Shown here: positions 43,241 to 50,368 of the stretch, one piece after another
Layout of the letters: each line of letters opens with the position of its first letter
Position numbering within the stretch: position 1 is the first letter of the stretch
Source: Corynebacterium sp.
GTDB lineage: Bacteria > Actinomycetota > Actinomycetes > Mycobacteriales > Mycobacteriaceae
Length of the DNA stretch: 50,368 bases
Assembly: GCF_030530965.1 (NCBI RefSeq)
Contig: NZ_JAUMTY010000010.1
Location: 1 to 50,368 of the forward strand
Direction: 5' to 3'
The notes under the pieces: model-generated
Told to the model about the DNA's origin: nothing
Database searches by the model: none
Seen by the model: only the letters and a program-made list of their open reading frames with translations
Made by a program: the position numbers and the translations under genes

Positions 43241-44461
43241 ATGTTGCGTTGGAGCACCGCCGGAGAATCGCATGGTGAAGCGATTGTCTCCACAATGGAA
43301 AACATGGTTGCTGGCGTCCCACTCTCAACACAGGACGTGGCTTATCATCTAGCACGACGTCGTCTGGGGTACGGCCGTGGTGCACGGATGAAATTTGAAC
43401 AAGATGAAGTCACACTTCTCACTGGTGTCCGTCACGGCCGCACATTGGGTAGTCCCATCACCATCGTGATTGGCAATACGGAATGGCCCAAGTGGACCAC
43501 CGTCATGGCGCAAGATCCGATTGATCGTGACGATCCAGATGTCCAGGCAGCTATGAACTCCGGCCGGGGAGCGCAACTCACTCGGCCACGTCCTGGTCAC
43601 GCAGACTTCGCTGGCATGGTGAAGTACGGGGCCCATGACGCGAGGAACATTTTGGAGCGGGCCTCTGCACGGGAAACTGCTGCCCGGGTAGCCATCGCCA
43701 CCGTTGCTCGTTCTTTCCTCCGTGAAGTATTCGGCGTTGAAGTCTTTAGCCACGTCGTCAGTATTGGCGCGTCGGAGGTCGACGACACAGCCCAGCCGCA
43801 CTTTAGCGATCTCACGCGCATCGACGAATCGCCTGTACGTGCTTTTAGTCCGCGGGCCGAAGAATCCATGATTAATGAAATCAAGGCGGCCAAAAAAGCC
43901 GGGGATACTTTGGGCGGCGTCGTTGAGGTTATTGTCGACGGCCTTCCTATCGGATTGGGATCGCATGTATCGGCGGAGACTCGTTTGGATGCCCGTCTAG
44001 CTGGCGCATTGATGAGTATCCAGGCGATTAAGGGAGTCGAGATAGGCGATGGATTCGCCGAAGCTCGTCGGCGTGGATCGGAAGCTCACGATGAAATGGT
44101 TCGCGACGACGGACACGTCATAAGGATGACGAACCGTGCCGGTGGCCTCGAGGGCGGAATGACCAATGGCGAAACGCTCCGAGTGCGCGCCGCGATGAAA
44201 CCAATATCCACAGTTCCGCGAGCACTATCCACCATTGATATGGAGACTGGTGACGCGGCATCTGCCATTCATCAGCGTTCCGACGTGTGTGCTGTTCCTG
44301 CCGCCGGTGTCGTCGCGGAAGCGATGGTAGCCCTTGTGTTGGCACAGGCCGCTTTGGATAAATTCGGTGGTGACAGCCTTGCGGAAACCAAGCACAATGT
44401 TCAAAGCTATCTTCATCAGGTGAGTCAACGCTTGAGCTTTGACTCTGGGGTAGGAGAGTGA
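43241..44461 (+). CDS. aroC: Chorismate synthase
   Basis: 406-aa FMN-dependent enzyme converting EPSP to chorismate, the end of the shikimate pathway. The N-terminus MLRWSTAGESHGEAIV is diagnostic and fixes the start at ATG 43241 (GGAAGA 8 nt upstream) over the in-frame ATG 43214. Further family segments: RRRLGYGRGARMKFEQDEV, GRGAQLTRPRPGHADFAGMVKY, ERASARETAARVA and FAEARRRGSEAHDE. The stop is followed directly by the aroK ATG. In M. tuberculosis the gene was called aroF. Confidence 0.97.
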   Translation: MLRWSTAGESHGEAIVSTMENMVAGVPLSTQDVAYHLARRRLGYGRGARMKFEQDEVTLLTGVRHGRTLGSPITIVIGNTEWPKWTTVMAQDPIDRDDPDVQAAMNSGRGAQLTRPRPGHADFAGMVKYGAHDARNILERASARETAARVAIATVARSFLREVFGVEVFSHVVSIGASEVDDTAQPHFSDLTRIDESPVRAFSPRAEESMINEIKAAKKAGDTLGGVVEVIVDGLPIGLGSHVSAETRLDARLAGALMSIQAIKGVEIGDGFAEARRRGSEAHDEMVRDDGHVIRMTNRAGGLEGGMTNGETLRVRAAMKPISTVPRALSTIDMETGDAASAIHQRSDVCAVPAAGVVAEAMVALVLAQAALDKFGGDSLAETKHNVQSYLHQVSQRLSFDSGVGE

Positions 44462-45037
44462 ATGAAACCACGGGTTGTATTGATTGGTCTGCCTGGTGCC
44501 GGGAAGTCCACTATCGGACGTCGGCTTAGCCGTGCTCTCGGCCTCGACCTCGTTGACTCTGATGAACTCATTGAACAACGGTGGGGCGGAATGACATGTG
44601 GCCGAATTTATGACCATTTGGGTGAAGAGCAATTCAGGTTAGTCGAGGAGGACGTCATTGCCGACGCCTTGACTACCGGAGGCATTGTTGCGCTCGGTGG
44701 TGGGGCAATTGTTTCGCCGGTGACTCGTCGACGCCTCGTCGGCCATGAAGTGGTGTTCTTGGATGTGTCCGCGGAAGAAGGTTATCGACGCACCCGTGGT
44801 TCCCTCACCCGGCCGGTGCTGCAGTCAGAGGATCCAGAGCAGCGCTATCACGATTTGGATGAGCAACGTCGCCCCCTGTACGAGGAGGTCGCGACTCTTC
44901 GCATTCGGAGTGACCGCCGTGGCCCCCAGAAAGTCGTCGCCAGCATTCTGAATTATCTTGAAACCAGTGAGTCCAGGGGGTCGATGATCCCCGACACCGC
45001 TGACGAATCCGCTGTTGCAGTAGAGGAATTTCTATGA
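44462..45037 (+). CDS. aroK: Shikimate kinase
   Basis: 191-aa P-loop kinase phosphorylating shikimate at O-3. The loop GLPGAGKST spans residues 8-16, the shikimate-binding Asp is in DLVDSDELIEQR, and GGGAIV and the lid RGSLTRPVL follow. It runs about 20 residues past the usual length with an acidic tail. The ATG starts immediately after the aroC stop, and the end overlaps aroB as ATGA. Confidence 0.95.
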   Translation: MKPRVVLIGLPGAGKSTIGRRLSRALGLDLVDSDELIEQRWGGMTCGRIYDHLGEEQFRLVEEDVIADALTTGGIVALGGGAIVSPVTRRRLVGHEVVFLDVSAEEGYRRTRGSLTRPVLQSEDPEQRYHDLDEQRRPLYEEVATLRIRSDRRGPQKVVASILNYLETSESRGSMIPDTADESAVAVEEFL

Positions 45038-46224
45038 GTACACCTAGTCGTGAGTCGACAAACACGGCGAGCGGTACAGGGCCGTGGACAATCCCGGTGA
45101 ACGGCAATAAACCGTATGACGTCGTGATAGGCCACGACCTCGTAGGCTCAATCGGAGCTGCAGCTGATTCCTACTCAAAAGTCGGAATTATCCACCAGCC
45201 CACTGTTGCCGTCGCAGCCCATCGCATAGCCGATACATTGGCGGCGCGCGATATATCCTCCTTCCTCGTAGAAATTGACGACGCTGAACAAGGGAAAACC
45301 TTCGACGTCGTCACTCGGTGTTGGGACGAGTGCGCCAAACATGGCGTGGGCCGACGCGACGCGATTATCAGCGTCGGCGGCGGCGCGGCAACTGATGTCG
45401 GCGGATTCGTGGCGGCGACATGGATGCGAGGCATCGATGTCATCCAAGTGCCGACCACGGTATTGGGGATGGTCGACGCGGCCGTCGGCGGGAAAACAGG
45501 TATTAATACACCGGCTGGGAAAAACTTGGTGGGTGCTTTCCATGAGCCATCGGCTGTATTCGTTGATCTCGACTTCATTAACGATCTTCCTTCTGAGGCG
45601 ATCGTTGCTGGTAGCGCAGAAATCGTGAAAACCGGGTTTATCGCGGATCCGGAGATCACCAAGCTCTATGAGCGTGATCCCGATCGGTGTCTCGATGTGA
45701 CCGGCGATTTACCCGAGTTAATTCGCAGAAGCATCGCTGTTAAGGCGTCGGTGGTCTCGCAAGATCTTAAAGAATCAAGCTTGCGCGAAATTCTCAATTA
45801 CGGGCACACTTTTGGCCACGCCATTGAAAAGGTCGAGCACTACACATGGCCTCATGGTCATGCGGTCGCTGTGGGAATGTGTTTTGAGGCAGAACTTGCC
45901 TGCGTCACAGGGCACCTCAGTGAGGCGGTCGTACAGCAGCATCGAACGATTCTTCAATCATTGGGTTTGCCTACGCACTATGATGCTGCTGCGCTCGATG
46001 ATCTCATCGATGCGATGAAGATGGATAAGAAGAACAGGGACGGGAAGATCCGATTCGTGATCCTTTCTTCCAACGATTCTGATTTTCACGATGCTGGCAC
46101 GGGTAGTGGGTTGTCGGCTGGGGATAATTCCAGCCAGGTCCCACGCCCTATTCGGCTAGCTGGGCCTAGTTATGAGGACCTTCAGACTGCCTTTGTGCGC
46201 ATGAATAACAGAGGGGAATCCTAG
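45034..46224 (+). CDS. aroB: 3-Dehydroquinate synthase
   Basis: 396-aa NAD- and zinc-dependent enzyme making 3-dehydroquinate from DAHP. Recognised by SVGGGAATDVGGFVAATWMRGID, QVPTTVLGMVDAAVGGKTGIN and the metal-binding NYGHTFGHAIEKVEHY and WPHGHAVAVGM. It is about 30 residues longer than usual because of an N-terminal extension and an insert near the C-terminus (HDAGTGSGLSAGDNSSQ). The ATG overlaps the aroK stop by 4 bp; the last base is shared with the aroQ GTG. Confidence 0.95.
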   Translation: MSTPSRESTNTASGTGPWTIPVNGNKPYDVVIGHDLVGSIGAAADSYSKVGIIHQPTVAVAAHRIADTLAARDISSFLVEIDDAEQGKTFDVVTRCWDECAKHGVGRRDAIISVGGGAATDVGGFVAATWMRGIDVIQVPTTVLGMVDAAVGGKTGINTPAGKNLVGAFHEPSAVFVDLDFINDLPSEAIVAGSAEIVKTGFIADPEITKLYERDPDRCLDVTGDLPELIRRSIAVKASVVSQDLKESSLREILNYGHTFGHAIEKVEHYTWPHGHAVAVGMCFEAELACVTGHLSEAVVQQHRTILQSLGLPTHYDAAALDDLIDAMKMDKKNRDGKIRFVILSSNDSDFHDAGTGSGLSAGDNSSQVPRPIRLAGPSYEDLQTAFVRMNNRGES

Positions 46225-46685
46225 TGAGTACTGATAACAAGCCAGCTTTGCGAGTATTAGTTGCCAATGGTCCCAACCTGGATCGTCTGGGCAAACGGGA
46301 GCCGGGAATTTACGGATCCACGACGCTCGAGGACGTCCAAAATATGCTCCGTGAACGCGCTGAAGTCCTCGGCATTAGCGTGAGCTTTTATCAATCGAAC
46401 CATGAGGGCGACATGATCGATCGTATTCATCATGCCGCCGATGAGGGCGAAGCTGTCATTATTAATCCGGGAGGATGGACGCACACATCGGTGGCCCTCC
46501 GCGATGCGTTGGCCGAAATCGCTGACGGTGCGGGCTTTATAGAAGTCCACATTTCAAATGTGCATTCTCGTGAGGATTTCCGACGGCATTCCTATCTGAG
46601 CCCGATTGCCCGCGGGGTTATTGTGGGTTTGGGAGTTGAGGGCTACGCCTACGCCCTAGATTTCCTTGCGCGCGGTGACAAGTAA
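46224..46685 (+). CDS. aroQ: 3-Dehydroquinate dehydratase, type II
   Basis: 153-aa enzyme (dodecameric in the family) giving 3-dehydroshikimate. Type II signature VANGPNLDRLGKREPGIYGSTTLED with the active-site Tyr in GIYG and Arg in KREP; NPGGWTHTSVALRDAL and EVHISNVHSREDFRRHS complete the site. GTG 46224 overlaps the aroB stop by one base, with GAGGGGAA upstream. Fourth gene of the aroCKBQ run. Confidence 0.96.
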   Translation: MSTDNKPALRVLVANGPNLDRLGKREPGIYGSTTLEDVQNMLRERAEVLGISVSFYQSNHEGDMIDRIHHAADEGEAVIINPGGWTHTSVALRDALAEIADGAGFIEVHISNVHSREDFRRHSYLSPIARGVIVGLGVEGYAYALDFLARGDK

Positions 46686-46724
46686 AACTTTGCTAATACT
46701 TCACTACTCAGGAGGAATTGATTG

Positions 46725-47786
46725 ATGGATCGGGAAAAACTTTATGCTCAGCGTCGAGATGCAGCGCGAGAGTTGCTTAATAAGGCCGATGTACCTGCTC
46801 TTTTAGTTACTAATTTAAAAAATGTTCGTTATCTCACGGGGTTTAGTGGATCAAACGCAGCACTCCTGCTGACCACTGATGGCAAGGAACTCCTCGGTAC
46901 CGATGGTCGATACACCACCCAGGTTGCCGACGAAGCCCCCGGCATTGAAGTTCTCATCGAACGTGACACAGTTCCTGCTGTTCGGAAAGCATTCGATGGG
47001 AAAATAGGCGTTGAAACCAGTCTTAGCCTAGGTGAAGCGCAGCGTTTAGGCGAATACACGGTCACTCAAGACCTCATTGAGGATCTGAGAATGACCAAAG
47101 ACGAATCCGAAATTGCCGCTCTTGACGCTGCAGCTGCCGTGGCCGATAAGGCCTGGTTGTCGCTCCTTGAGGATGAAGTCATCCGCGAGGGCGTTCCCGA
47201 AAACATCGTGGCTGCCGAACTTGAGTACCGCATGAGGAAATTCGGCGCGGACGGAATCTCCTTCGAGACGATTGTGGCGTCGGGAGTTAATGGTGCAAAA
47301 CCGCACCACAGCGCAAGTACCGACCCGATCCCGAAGGGCCTCATCACCATTGACTTTGGTGTGTATCTCAACGGTTACGCTTCCGATCAAACTCGATTGG
47401 TGTCGGTCGGGGAACCCCCGGAGAACCAGCGCGAGATTGCGGACACTGTCTATCGTGCTTTCCTTGCTGGTTGTGAGGCGTTGCGGCCAGGCGCAGGTCT
47501 CTTCGCTATCGATAAGGTGTGCCGAGACATTATCGACGACGCAGGCTATGGCGAATACTTCGTTCACTCGACTGGCCATGGAGTGGGGCTCGACGTCCAT
47601 GAAAGGCCATACTCTGCGTCACGTACCGATAAATCAAAGACCATCGAGGTTGGCCAAACTCTGACCATCGAACCAGGAATTTACGTACCCGGTCTCTCGG
47701 GAGCGCGAATCGAAAACACGTTGGTGGTCACAGAGGACGGTTCGCGCCCACTCAATACCAGCAGTCCGGCGCTCACGGTCGTCTAG
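46725..47786 (+). CDS. pepQ: Xaa-Pro dipeptidase/aminopeptidase (M24 family)
   Basis: 353-aa cytoplasmic metallopeptidase cutting bonds next to proline. A creatinase-like N-terminal domain (VRYLTGFSGSNAALL) precedes the pita-bread domain with its five metal ligands in DFGVYLNGYASDQTR (two Asp), HSTGHGVGLDVHERP (His), LTIEPGIYVPG (Glu) and GARIENTLVV (Glu). ATG 46725 has AGGAGG 9 nt upstream; TTG 46722 is too close. The same aroQ-pepQ-efp-nusB order is found in mycobacteria. Confidence 0.94.
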   Translation: MDREKLYAQRRDAARELLNKADVPALLVTNLKNVRYLTGFSGSNAALLLTTDGKELLGTDGRYTTQVADEAPGIEVLIERDTVPAVRKAFDGKIGVETSLSLGEAQRLGEYTVTQDLIEDLRMTKDESEIAALDAAAAVADKAWLSLLEDEVIREGVPENIVAAELEYRMRKFGADGISFETIVASGVNGAKPHHSASTDPIPKGLITIDFGVYLNGYASDQTRLVSVGEPPENQREIADTVYRAFLAGCEALRPGAGLFAIDKVCRDIIDDAGYGEYFVHSTGHGVGLDVHERPYSASRTDKSKTIEVGQTLTIEPGIYVPGLSGARIENTLVVTEDGSRPLNTSSPALTVV

Positions 47787-47933
47787 TAGGGTAGACCCTG
47801 TACGAGGTCTTCGTCACGGTAGTGGAATCGGCTAAGCCACCGCGGATTGTCGATATCCACTCACGAAGTGCCAAGGTTATGTGAAATCGATATCTCAGGA
47901 TCATGGTGTGTCCTGAAGGATGAGGAGTTTTCA

Positions 47934-48497
47934 GTGGCAACTACTGCCGATTTCAAAAATGGGCTAGTTCTGAAACTTGACAACAAACTTCAGCAGATTG
48001 TGGAGTTTCAGCACGTCAAGCCGGGTAAAGGGCCAGCGTTCGTCCGTACCAAGCTCAAGGACGTTGTATCCGGGAAAGTCGTCGATAAGACTTTCAATGC
48101 TGGTGTCAAAGTTGAGACCGCGACGGTAGACCGCCGTGATATGACCTACCTCTACAACGATGGCACGGATTACGTGGTCATGGACGATAAGAACTACGAG
48201 CAGATTCCTCTTTCGCCGGAGCTGATGGGTGACGGTGCTCGGTTCTTGTTGGAAAACATGCCTGTCCAGGTCTCTTTCTATGAGGATCAACCGCTGTTCG
48301 TTGAGTTGCCGGTCTCCGTTGAACTGAAGGTCAAGCACACCGATCCCGGTTTGCAGGGTGACCGTTCGACAGGTGGCACGAAGCCAGCAACCCTTGAGAC
48401 TGGAGCAGAGGTCCAGGTTCCTCTCTTCATTGAGACCGGCAATGTCCTGAAAATCGATACGCGTGATGGCTCCTACCTTTCACGCGTGAATAACTAA
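47934..48497 (+). CDS. efp: Translation elongation factor P
   Basis: 187-aa factor that relieves ribosome stalling at proline runs. The N-terminal KOW domain includes VEFQHVKPGKGPAFVRTKL, with the Lys of PGKGPA at the P-site tip; two OB domains follow, with SVELKVKHTDPGLQGD near the end. Start GTG 47934 has GAGGAG 6 nt upstream and matches the family; the in-frame extension to 47847 lacks both. YebC, another factor linked to proline stalling, is also in the window. The 147-bp gap before efp shows no clear promoter. Confidence 0.96.
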   Translation: MATTADFKNGLVLKLDNKLQQIVEFQHVKPGKGPAFVRTKLKDVVSGKVVDKTFNAGVKVETATVDRRDMTYLYNDGTDYVVMDDKNYEQIPLSPELMGDGARFLLENMPVQVSFYEDQPLFVELPVSVELKVKHTDPGLQGDRSTGGTKPATLETGAEVQVPLFIETGNVLKIDTRDGSYLSRVNN

Positions 48498-48508
48498 GGA
48501 ACGTGGAC

Positions 48509-49087
48509 GTGGCAGACGACAACGTTGGAGCGTCCTCATCTGCGGACACGCCCATACAGAATGAGACGGGTGACCATCCCCAGCAGGGTGGCCAGCCTTC
48601 CGCCGAGAAGCGAACAAAGTTCACTCGTAGTGGATTCAAGCGGCATGGGTCAAGGTATAAAGCCCGACGTCGCGCCGTCGATATTTTGTTCGAGGCGGAA
48701 TTTAGAGATCAAGATCCTGTGTATGTCGTCGAGCAGCGACGAGAATTGTCTCGGGATCCGGAGTCCGGTGTCTTACCCGTGTCCGATTACACGGCGACGA
48801 TCGTGTCGGGCGTCGCAGAGAACCTGGATGGCATAGATTCCGCGATTGCCTCTCATTTGTCCTCGACGTGGCGTCTGGACCGTATCCCTGCTGTTGACCG
48901 AGCTGTCATGAGGGTGTCGACGTGGGAGTTGCTTCACAATGAGGAAGTGCCTCCGAAGGTCGCGGTTTCTGAAGGGATCGAGCTAGCTTCTGAGTATTCA
49001 ACGGATGTTGCCCCGGCGTATGTCAACGCGGTTTTGGATGATATCGCTGGAGAAGTGCAGCGTTCGCAGTCGAATGACGAATCATGA
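48509..49087 (+). CDS. nusB: Transcription antitermination factor NusB
   Basis: 192-aa all-helical factor that pairs with NusE (S10) at boxA sites during rRNA transcription. Conserved: RYKARRRAVDILFEAEFRD, AVDRAVMRVSTWELL and PKVAVSEGIELASEYSTDVAPAYVNAVLDDI. A hydrophilic N-terminal extension of about 45 residues precedes the core. GTG 48509 is 8 nt from AAGGA (48496-48500); GTG 48503 is only 2 nt away. It is the last gene of the aro-pepQ-efp run. Confidence 0.93.
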   Translation: MADDNVGASSSADTPIQNETGDHPQQGGQPSAEKRTKFTRSGFKRHGSRYKARRRAVDILFEAEFRDQDPVYVVEQRRELSRDPESGVLPVSDYTATIVSGVAENLDGIDSAIASHLSSTWRLDRIPAVDRAVMRVSTWELLHNEEVPPKVAVSEGIELASEYSTDVAPAYVNAVLDDIAGEVQRSQSNDES

Positions 49088-49141
49088 CATTCGGCGCGCG
49101 GTAGGGAAGTCTCTGCGCCTCGAATGGTCATAGTCGAATAG

Positions 49142-49170
49142 CTCCGTCGGTACTCACCGGCGGAGTTTTT
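49142..49170 (+). terminator. Rho-independent terminator after nusB
   Basis: CTCCGTCGG (49142-49150) pairs with CCGGCGGAG (49157-49165), including one T-G pair, around a 6-nt loop, and is followed by five T residues. It closes the aroC-to-nusB transcription unit 54 bp after the stop. Confidence 0.85.
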
Positions 49171-49774
49171 CTATGCCTTTTTCTTATGGTGCGGTGGTCC
49201 GCTACCACGATGCGTCGGGCGTAATTGAGTCACGACGACAAGTGAGCGGCATGGTCTATCCCGGCCCTCCTGCCGCCTCAATTAACCCCGAAATGGGGTA
49301 ATTTTCGCGCCATAATTTCAGTTAAGGGACCTGAGGGACATTTCTACGATTAGCAATGCAACAAACGAGTTACAGATTGATAACAGCTAAGAGCTGGAGT
49401 TTTAGTATGGCTGGAATAGGAATAACTTATCGTTGTGCAATCGGTGCCAGATTAATCTGATAACAGACAGAAAGGTCTATTGAAAGACATTGTAAAACTG
49501 GATGTAGAAAACGACTGCCGTTCGTATAACCTAGTCATGCCGACGGAGCCACAGCCAGTCAGCGTTTACCCACTATTCCGGGCCATGCTCATCAAGGGGG
49601 CCAAAGGAGCGGTAGACGTGGTGTCACCAATGTGGATCCCGACCCCACAGCGCATCACGCCGCAGGAGGGGCTCTATCTGGGTCGATAGAGAAATGCGGA
49701 TCGTGACAGACGCTTCGGGTCGGAGGGGGCGGATGACACCCCGGCTGTGGCTCCGTTTGCACTCACACGAGGGC
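49171..49774. other. Long region with no convincing gene
   Basis: About 600 bp between two terminators. It is less G+C-rich than its surroundings at 49300-49530. CAGATT followed by GATAACAG occurs at 49373-49386 and, with 5 extra bases, at 49449-49466. TTGATA (49377-49382) and TTTAGT (49401-49406) could form an 18-bp-spaced promoter. A TTG-started frame of 69 codons (49480-49689, AGAAAGG upstream) has no recognised likeness. A short ACCCC/GGGGT hairpin at 49285-49299 is followed by AATTTT. A small RNA or a decayed gene is possible. Confidence 0.4.
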
Positions 49775-49803
49775 AAACTAAAAAAGCCCCCTAAGGGGGG
49801 CTT
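49775..49803 (-). terminator. Terminator of the PAP2 gene
   Basis: Read on the minus strand, AAGCCCCC and GGGGGCTT (49796-49803 with 49784-49791) form an 8-bp stem with a 4-nt loop followed by TTTTAGTTT. It lies 18 bp beyond the stop of the PAP2-family gene. Confidence 0.88.
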
Positions 49804-49820
49804 CGATAGAGCTTCGAGCA

Positions 49821-50368
49821 CTAGCTCAGAGATTCGGCTAGTTCGCGGTTCGGATTCGATGCGCGGCGATTCCATGGGAGCCGGCTACTCAGATTATTCC
49901 GAGTCCACCACTTTTCGAGGGTGACGCCGACGAGCGGAACAACGATCGCGATGCCCCAACCCAGCAGGATGTCAAACACATAGTGCTCAGCGAAAAAGAC
50001 CAGAGTAAAGCCCATCGCGAAGGCGTAGATAAGGCACACAACACCGAGTTTTTTACGTCGTCGCGCGAACATGTACGTCGCTAAGTACATGGTGAGCGCA
50101 GCATGTAGGGATGGGATAGCCGCAACAAGATTCGATTCCTTTTGACCGCGTTCGATCAGCGCACCAATCCCTGAAGATTCGTCTGAGGTCGACGACTGTG
50201 AGTCACCCTCCGACGTGTCAGCCGCGACCGTCTTGGTCTCACCCTCGCTCGGGGTCTCCTCAGCATGAGCTACGGCCGCCGAGAAGCTGAGGTGATTAAG
50301 CTTCTCCCACCCGCGAGCACTCAGGCGCTCAACCCACGGGTGAGTGTCATCGTGCTTTGCGTGAACAG
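49821..50368 (-). CDS. PAP2-superfamily membrane phosphatase (N-terminus outside window)
   Basis: The frame is open from the right edge; 181 codons are visible. The phosphatase motifs are AAIPSLHAAL (C2, PSLH) and FAEHYVFDILLGW (C3, His and Asp), with hydrophobic helices around them. This is the layout of the PAP2_3/inositol phosphoceramide synthase-like group, so a lipid phosphatase or phospho-inositol lipid transferase is possible. Between the upstream part and the C2 motif lies a stretch of about 45 residues rich in S, E, T and D (about 50150-50280), which is unusual inside this domain. The C-terminal 30 residues are basic and hydrophilic. Confidence 0.82.
   Translation of the reverse strand, partial: VHAKHDDTHPWVERLSARGWEKLNHLSFSAAVAHAEETPSEGETKTVAADTSEGDSQSSTSDESSGIGALIERGQKESNLVAAIPSLHAALTMYLATYMFARRRKKLGVVCLIYAFAMGFTLVFFAEHYVFDILLGWGIAIVVPLVGVTLEKWWTRNNLSSRLPWNRRASNPNRELAESLS

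Noticed and set aside
43349..43966. 205-codon frame antisense to aroC
   Set aside because: No ribosome site or recognisable domain; aroC on the other strand is certain.
47787..47800. Palindrome GGGTAGACCC after pepQ
   Set aside because: Four-base arms with a 2-nt centre and no T-run; too short to call a terminator or operator.
49480..49689. 69-codon plus-strand frame starting with TTG after AGAAAGG
   Set aside because: Ribosome site is acceptable but there is no likeness, no conserved motif and composition is unclear; mentioned only in the description of the gap.
1..50368. tRNA, rRNA, riboswitch, CRISPR, insertion sequence or prophage
   Set aside because: No cloverleaf, array, transposase, integrase or phage protein was recognised on either strand.

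Overview
The window is a stretch of core chromosome from an actinobacterium of the order Mycobacteriales, most likely a Corynebacterium with mid-range G+C. The evidence is the conserved order thrS, HIT hydrolase, pgsA1, PIM acyltransferase, pimA, pdxS, pdxT, yebC, ruvC, ruvA, ruvB, yajC, secD, secF, Rv2585c-type lipoprotein, apt, rel, also seen in Mycobacterium tuberculosis; the genes for phosphatidylinositol mannosides; a mycothiol-type formaldehyde dehydrogenase; and many GTG/TTG starts. Species cannot be decided from the sequence alone; a lipophilic Corynebacterium of the C. kroppenstedtii type is only a guess.

Layout. 1-5576: 3' part of thrS, then a tight run for phosphatidylinositol and PIM synthesis (HIT, pgsA1, acyltransferase, pimA, small membrane protein). 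5698-7298: pyridoxal phosphate synthase pdxST. 7424-10627: yebC and the Holliday-junction genes ruvCAB. 10746-14582: Sec accessory genes yajC, secD, secF, closed by a strong terminator. 14873-19580: oligopeptide-binding-type lipoprotein, apt and bifunctional rel. 19586-22421: a Nei-type DNA glycosylase facing rel, then mscR with a metallo-beta-lactamase partner (formaldehyde detoxification). 22571-25647: membrane cyclophilin, glyoxalase-II-like hydrolase and hisS. 25636-28009 (minus): FAD-linked oxidase and zinc metallopeptidase. 28172-32728: aspS (non-discriminating signature), an uncharacterised kinase-fold protein, rarA. 32879-36705: a four-gene glycine betaine/choline-type ABC importer lying between rarA and alaS. 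37018-41506: alaS, ruvX, mltG. 41496-49087: aroE, a prepilin peptidase, then aroC-aroK-aroB-aroQ-pepQ-efp-nusB, ended by a terminator. 49088-49820 has no convincing gene. 49821-end (minus): the 3' part of a PAP2-family membrane phosphatase.

Nearly all genes are housekeeping genes in overlapping or closely spaced operons. I see no insertion sequence, prophage, CRISPR array, tRNA or rRNA, and no obvious new multi-gene system. The most unusual signals are non-coding: two perfect DnaA boxes 17 bp apart before the prepilin peptidase gene, a 12-bp direct repeat with a CACGTG core between the cyclophilin and glyoxalase-II-like genes, a perfect 12-bp palindrome before mscR, a 10-bp inverted repeat before the osmoprotectant operon, tandem 15-bp repeats before mltG, and a 733-bp gap after nusB. 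Among proteins, the kinase-fold protein after aspS, the small protein after pimA and the Ser-rich insert in the lipoprotein are the least explained.
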